Assembly: GCA_002391565.1 (NCBI GenBank)
Contig: DGFH01000216.1
Coordinates: forward strand, 2,442-7,949
Length of the DNA: 5,508 bases
DNA from: Anaerolineales bacterium UBA3905
Lineage (GTDB): Bacteria > Chloroflexota > Anaerolineae > Caldilineales > Caldilineaceae
Reading direction: 5' to 3'
Each line of letters begins with the position of its first letter. Position 1 is the stretch's first letter. The position numbers and the translations under genes are program-made. Below the pieces are notes generated by a model, which was not told where the DNA came from, ran no database searches, and worked only from the letters and a program-made list of their open reading frames with translations. Of the stretch, positions 1 through 5,508 are shown in pieces.

Positions 1-609
1 CTCTTGCAGCGCGGCGATCCAGGCATTCTGGTTGGCGGCGTCCGGCGAGGCGGAGAGCACAGCGAACTTGCCGCCATCTTCGCCCAGGATGTTACGCGCC
101 ATATCGGCCATCACCTTGCCGGTCTCGTTGAAATCAACCTGCGCCACGAAGACCTGCTCGCCCTCCGCCGAGGGGATCGGCGAGTCCCAGGTGACGACGG
201 TCATGCCAGCGTCGCGCGCTGCCTTGGCCGCTGGAGCAATCTGGTCGCCAGCGTTGTTGGAGATCATGATCGCCTTGACGCCCTGCGTGGTGGCATTGGT
301 CAGGATTTCGATCTGCCCGGCGACGCTGTTTTCGGGCGTCGGGCCAAGGAACTGCAACTCCGCCGGGTTGCCGACCTCCTTGTGCGCTTCCAGGGCGCCT
401 TGATACGCCTGATCGAAGACCAGGATGCCGAGGAATTTGGGCATCAGCACCATCGGCACGCCTTCGCCGGCGGCAGGCTCCGCCGCGGGTGGCTCGGTGG
501 CCTCTGCGGCTGGAGCGGCCGGCGCTGGCGCGACAGCCGGCGCGCACGCGCCAAGAAGCATACTGAAGATAATCAGCATACTCAGGATGAAAGTGGTAGC
601 CTTTCGCAT
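1..609 (-). CDS. rhaS: Rhamnose-type sugar ABC transporter substrate-binding lipoprotein, 3' end cut by window edge
   Basis: This is a periplasmic-binding-protein-like (type I, Peripla_BP_4 type) sugar receptor that would deliver substrate to the permease pair encoded just upstream. The visible 203 residues start MRKATTF and have a hydrophobic signal segment (about residues 5-20). A lipobox LGAC follows, with the lipidated Cys at 22, and then an Ala/Pro/Glu-rich linker (about 23-50). The mature domain begins near residue 52 with MVLMPKFLG. Recognisable RhaS/LsrB-family segments are FLGPTPENSVAGQIE (87-101), VVTWDS (138-143) and NQNAW (193-197). The ATG at 609 is supported by a strong AAGGAGA six bases upstream. 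The reading frame stays open to the window edge, so the C-terminal lobe (roughly 130-150 residues by family length) is missing. The L-rhamnose assignment rests on family resemblance plus linkage to a rhamnose isomerase. The related AI-2 receptor LsrB is the main alternative. The gene lies 79 bases after the second permease. Confidence 0.85.
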   Translation of the reverse strand, partial: MRKATTFILSMLIIFSMLLGACAPAVAPAPAAPAAEATEPPAAEPAAGEGVPMVLMPKFLGILVFDQAYQGALEAHKEVGNPAELQFLGPTPENSVAGQIEILTNATTQGVKAIMISNNAGDQIAPAAKAARDAGMTVVTWDSPIPSAEGEQVFVAQVDFNETGKVMADMARNILGEDGGKFAVLSASPDAANQNAWIAALQE

Positions 610-615
610 GGTTCT

Positions 616-622
616 TCTCCTT
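616..622 (-). promoter_or_regulatory. Strong ribosome binding site for the binding-protein gene
   Basis: On the minus strand the sequence reads AAGGAGA, followed by a six-base spacer and the ATG at 609. This is a near-ideal Shine-Dalgarno match. It fixes the start of the binding protein so that its signal peptide and lipobox are in the expected place. A strong independent site fits the usual need for more binding protein than membrane subunits. Confidence 0.8.
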
Positions 623-627
623 GAAAA

Positions 628-645
628 ATTGTGAAACTGAACAAT
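628..645 (-). other. Small stem-loop in the permease/binding-protein gap
   Basis: The 79-base gap between the second permease and the binding protein (610-688) holds a short inverted repeat, ATTGT and ACAAT, around an 8-base loop. In the transcript direction a short run of T follows it. The stem is only five A/T-rich base pairs, too weak to call an intrinsic terminator. It could slow 3' decay or cause modest attenuation, or it could be chance. Nothing else recognisable lies in this gap apart from the ribosome binding site. Confidence 0.2.
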
Positions 646-688
646 AGAGTAAGACATACGCGTTGCCGCAGAAGATGACTTTTGCACC

Positions 689-1681
689 TCACGCACCGTT
701 GGGTTCCGTCGCGCGTGCGCGGCGACGGCTCCAGTTGGTGCGCACGATGGCGAACAGGTTGGGCGCCAGCACCGAAAGAATGAGCAGCACGCCGATGACG
801 CCGGTCTGGACGTGGCCGGAAAGATTCGCCAACCCCATGCCGTTGCGCAGGTTGAGGATGATGAGCACGGAGAGCAATACGCCCCACAACGATCCGGAGC
901 CGCCAAAGATGCTCACGCCGCCCAACAGCACCATCGTGATGATGTCCAGCTCGAAGCCTGTCGCCATGTCGCCACGCACGGCGCCCAATCGCGCCGCATA
1001 GAGCAGTCCCGCCAGCGCTGCGATTGTCGATGACGCCACGAAGAGAAGCATCTTGGTGCGTTGGACGCGCACGCCGGCGTAGCGAGCAACCTCCTTGCTG
1101 TTGCCGATTACATAGACATAGCGACCGAAACCGGAATAATGCAGAATGATAATCGCAAAAACCAGCAGCACAAAGAAGATAATCATCGCCAGCGGAAATG
1201 GTCCAATCAACGGCTGTTGACCGAGCCGATTGAACCACGCCGGGAAGTTGCCGATCGAGCGGTCTTCAAGCAGCACATAGGCCAGGCCGCGATACATAAT
1301 CAGTCCGGAAAGGGTGACCACCAGCGACGGCAGCCCGACGATGCCGATCCAGAAGCTATTAAACACCCCAGCCACAATGCCAGCCAGCAGCCCCACTGCG
1401 AGCGCACCCTCCATTGGCATACCACCGGCGTAGAGAAAGCCGGCCAGACAGGCGCTCAAGCCCATCATCGACGCCACCGAGAGATCGATCTCGGCGTTAA
1501 TGATGATGAAGGTCATAATCAACGCCACGATGATCTTCTCGATTGACAACTGGAAGAGGTTGACCCAATTGTTGACAGTCAGGTAGCCGGGCGTATTGAA
1601 TGCATTGTAGGTTACGATCATGATCAACAGGACGAGCAGCAGCCCCTCCCACCGCCGCAAGAAACTCCATTTAGACTGCAT
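689..1681 (-). CDS. rhaQ: Sugar ABC transporter permease, rhamnose (RhaQ-like)
   Basis: This is an integral membrane subunit of the sugar importer (BPD_transp_2 family, RbsC/LsrC/LsrD-like). It pairs with the permease encoded upstream to form the transmembrane channel. The 330-residue protein starts MQSKWSFLRRWEG and has about 9-10 hydrophobic segments, with a cytoplasmic Arg-rich tail (SRRRARA, 318-324). Family landmarks are INAEIDLSVAS (61-71), GLPSLVVTLSGL (116-127), the cytoplasmic YVIGNSKEVARYAGV loop (190-204) likely contacting the ATPase, and GGVSIFGGSGSLWG (254-267). I chose the ATG at 1681 because AAAGGAGG lies eight bases upstream. An in-frame ATG at 1735 would add 18 polar residues that are only the out-of-frame tail of the preceding gene. 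The start overlaps the upstream permease by 11 bases, which implies translational coupling. The P/Q naming follows gene order in rhizobial rhamnose operons and is less certain than the family. Confidence 0.88.
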   Translation of the reverse strand: MQSKWSFLRRWEGLLLVLLIMIVTYNAFNTPGYLTVNNWVNLFQLSIEKIIVALIMTFIIINAEIDLSVASMMGLSACLAGFLYAGGMPMEGALAVGLLAGIVAGVFNSFWIGIVGLPSLVVTLSGLIMYRGLAYVLLEDRSIGNFPAWFNRLGQQPLIGPFPLAMIIFFVLLVFAIIILHYSGFGRYVYVIGNSKEVARYAGVRVQRTKMLLFVASSTIAALAGLLYAARLGAVRGDMATGFELDIITMVLLGGVSIFGGSGSLWGVLLSVLIILNLRNGMGLANLSGHVQTGVIGVLLILSVLAPNLFAIVRTNWSRRRARATEPNGA

Positions 1682-2728
1682 GGTGGGCGCCTCCTTTCTC
1701 GACCGGCGCATCGCTGCCGGAGATCTGCAGTTCATGCCGCAACCACAGCTTGCGCAGCCGGTTCATGATCACGGTGTCGGTTGCCACTGCCAGCAAGATC
1801 AGCAGACCGAGCAGGGCGTCGCGCCAGAATTCGCTGATCGCCAGCCAGCGGATCAGACTGTTGTCGATCACGTCGATGAGAATGGCGCCCAGAAAAGCGC
1901 CAAAGGGCGATCCCAGTCCACCGTTGATGTTGACGCCGCCCACCACCGCCGCCGCCACCGATTGTAACTCGACGCCCTGACCCGCCACGACCGTGATGTT
2001 GCCAAAGCGCGCCAGAAAGACGAAGCCCGCCAGCCCCGCTAGCGCACCGCTGAGGACAAAGGCAGTGAAGACGATGCGTTGCGCCGGAAAGCCCGCAACA
2101 CGTGCGGCGTCTGGGTTCGAGCCGATGGCGTAGAGCCGTCGGCCCCACGCGGCATAGCTGGCGATGAACTGAAAGATGATGACCACCAACAGTGCAGTGA
2201 AGAAGAGGAGCCGAATGTCAAGTGCGCCGATGGTAAACACATTGACCGGCGGCAGGTTGACCAGCCAGCGTGGCAACTCATTGGTGAGTACACTGTTGGC
2301 GCCAGAAATCTCAACCAGAATTGTGCGGTAGAGCGCTAATGTGCCCAGCGTCACGATGATCGCCGGCACGCGGCCATAGGCGACCAGCAGCCCGTTGATC
2401 GACCCCATCACCGCGCCCATCGCCACCGCCAGCAGCACCACCGCCACCGGTGGAATATCGTTGTTTCGCGAGAGGATCGTGCCGACGACATAGGCTGTAA
2501 AGCCGACAATCGAGCCGACGGAGAGGTCGATGTTGCGCGTCAGGATGACCAGCGTCTGCCCGACGGCGACGATGGCGACCACCGCTACGCTGGTCGAGAT
2601 GCGCGTAAAGGTGCGCGGGCTGAAGTAATTCTCAATCTGCGTGCCAAAGAAGATAATGATGCCGATGATCAACACAATCAGCACCAACTCGCGAATCTGC
2701 TCTGGCTGAAAGCGACGACGTAGGGCGT

Positions 2729-2732
<4 letters not shown>
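1671..2732 (-). CDS. rhaP: Sugar ABC transporter permease, rhamnose (RhaP-like)
   Basis: This is the first of two integral membrane subunits of the importer (BPD_transp_2 family). It has 353 residues: a basic cytoplasmic start (MNALRRRF), about 9-10 hydrophobic segments (the first near 16-32, the last near 305-322), and a polar C-terminal tail of about 28 residues ending EKGGAHHAV. Family landmarks are GQTLVILTRNIDLSVGS (58-74), RVPAIIVTLGT (121-131), the cytoplasmic YAIGSNPDAARVAG loop (201-214) expected to dock with the ATPase, and the glycine-rich VVGGVNINGGLGSPFGA (263-279). The ATG overlaps the TGA of the ATPase gene (ATGA). There is no strong Shine-Dalgarno of its own, so translation probably depends on coupling to the ATPase gene. 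It differs clearly from the second permease, consistent with a heterodimeric channel. Substrate is inferred from the linked isomerase and binding protein, and the family call is firm. Confidence 0.9.
1690..1697 (-). promoter_or_regulatory. Ribosome binding site deciding the start of the second permease
   Basis: The minus strand reads AAAGGAGG, then an eight-base spacer and the ATG at 1681. The site lies inside the final codons of the first permease. It is the reason for preferring the 1681 start over the longer in-frame start at 1735. Confidence 0.85.
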
Positions 2733-4270
<1,538 letters not shown>

Positions 4271-4303
4271 GAGTTTATGCTTGACGCAGTTCAAGGGTGC
4301 ATG

Positions 4304-4376
4304 GTGACATGTGAGGTGTGAAGTCTCGAACAGGCGCACCCACTTCCCACTTCACATGTCATGATTCACGATTCAT
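4304..4376. repeat. Heptamer-like tandem repeats arranged as an inverted repeat, between rhaI and the ATPase gene
   Basis: On the plus strand, 4304-4324 reads as three consecutive 7-mers: gtgacat, gtgaggt, gtgaagt. On the minus strand, 4376 down to 4342 reads as five consecutive 7-mers: atgaatc, gtgaatc, atgacat, gtgaagt, gggaagt. Seven of the eight fit RTGANNY. The two arrays face each other, so 4305-4324 and 4342-4361 form a 20-base inverted repeat with 18 matches around a 17-base loop. No T-run follows in the transcript direction, so this is not a typical intrinsic terminator. It starts 10 bases after the rhaI stop codon and ends 33 bases before the ATPase ATG. It may be a dispersed intergenic repeat, or a transcript stem-loop that sets the ratio of isomerase to transporter; neither is shown by the sequence alone. 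Confidence 0.65.
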
Positions 4377-4386
4377 CCTTCAGTTT

Positions 4387-5508
<1,122 letters not shown>

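Noticed and set aside
4..624. Plus-strand open frame of 206 codons at the left edge
   Set aside because: It is the antisense of the binding-protein gene, whose minus-strand frame encodes a signal peptide, lipobox and RhaS-like domain. The plus-strand product is low-complexity and Arg/Gly-rich.
1682..1735. N-terminal extension of the second permease to an ATG at 1735
   Set aside because: The 18 extra residues are polar, overlap the first permease in another frame, and there is a strong ribosome site placed for the ATG at 1681.
4304..4376. Intrinsic terminator between rhaI and the ATPase gene
   Set aside because: The stem is long, but no T-run follows it on the minus strand, and the downstream genes clearly belong to the same pathway.

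Overview
The window holds one minus-strand gene cluster that I read as an L-rhamnose uptake and catabolism operon. It runs from the right edge to the left: L-rhamnose isomerase (rhaI, 5' end outside the window), sugar ABC transporter ATPase (rhaT in the Rhizobium naming), two permeases (rhaP-like and rhaQ-like), and a lipoprotein sugar-binding protein (rhaS, 3' end outside the window). All five genes point the same way. Almost the whole window is coding, and I see no RNA genes, insertion sequences, CRISPR arrays or plus-strand genes that I can support.

The DNA is GC-rich. The binding protein has a lipobox cysteine followed by a long Ala/Pro/Glu-rich linker. That pattern is common in solute-binding lipoproteins of Chloroflexota (Roseiflexus/Chloroflexus type), so this is my best guess at the host. 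It is an inference from style, not a proven placement.

Layout: rhaI ends at 4387. A 116-base gap follows, containing an unusual 73-base element of heptamer-like tandem repeats arranged as an inverted repeat (4304-4376). The ATPase gene (4270-2729) overlaps the first permease (2732-1671) by 4 bases (ATGA). The first permease overlaps the second (1681-689) by 11 bases. A 79-base gap with a strong ribosome binding site then leads into the binding protein (609 to the left edge). The overlaps argue for one co-transcribed, translationally coupled transporter unit.

How it would work together: the lipid-anchored binding protein captures the sugar outside the membrane, the permease pair moves it inward using ATP hydrolysis by the tandem ATPase, and the isomerase converts L-rhamnose to L-rhamnulose. 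The kinase, aldolase, mutarotase and regulator expected for a complete pathway are not in view, nor is the operon promoter. The genes belong to known families. The least ordinary item is the intergenic heptamer element between rhaI and the ATPase gene.
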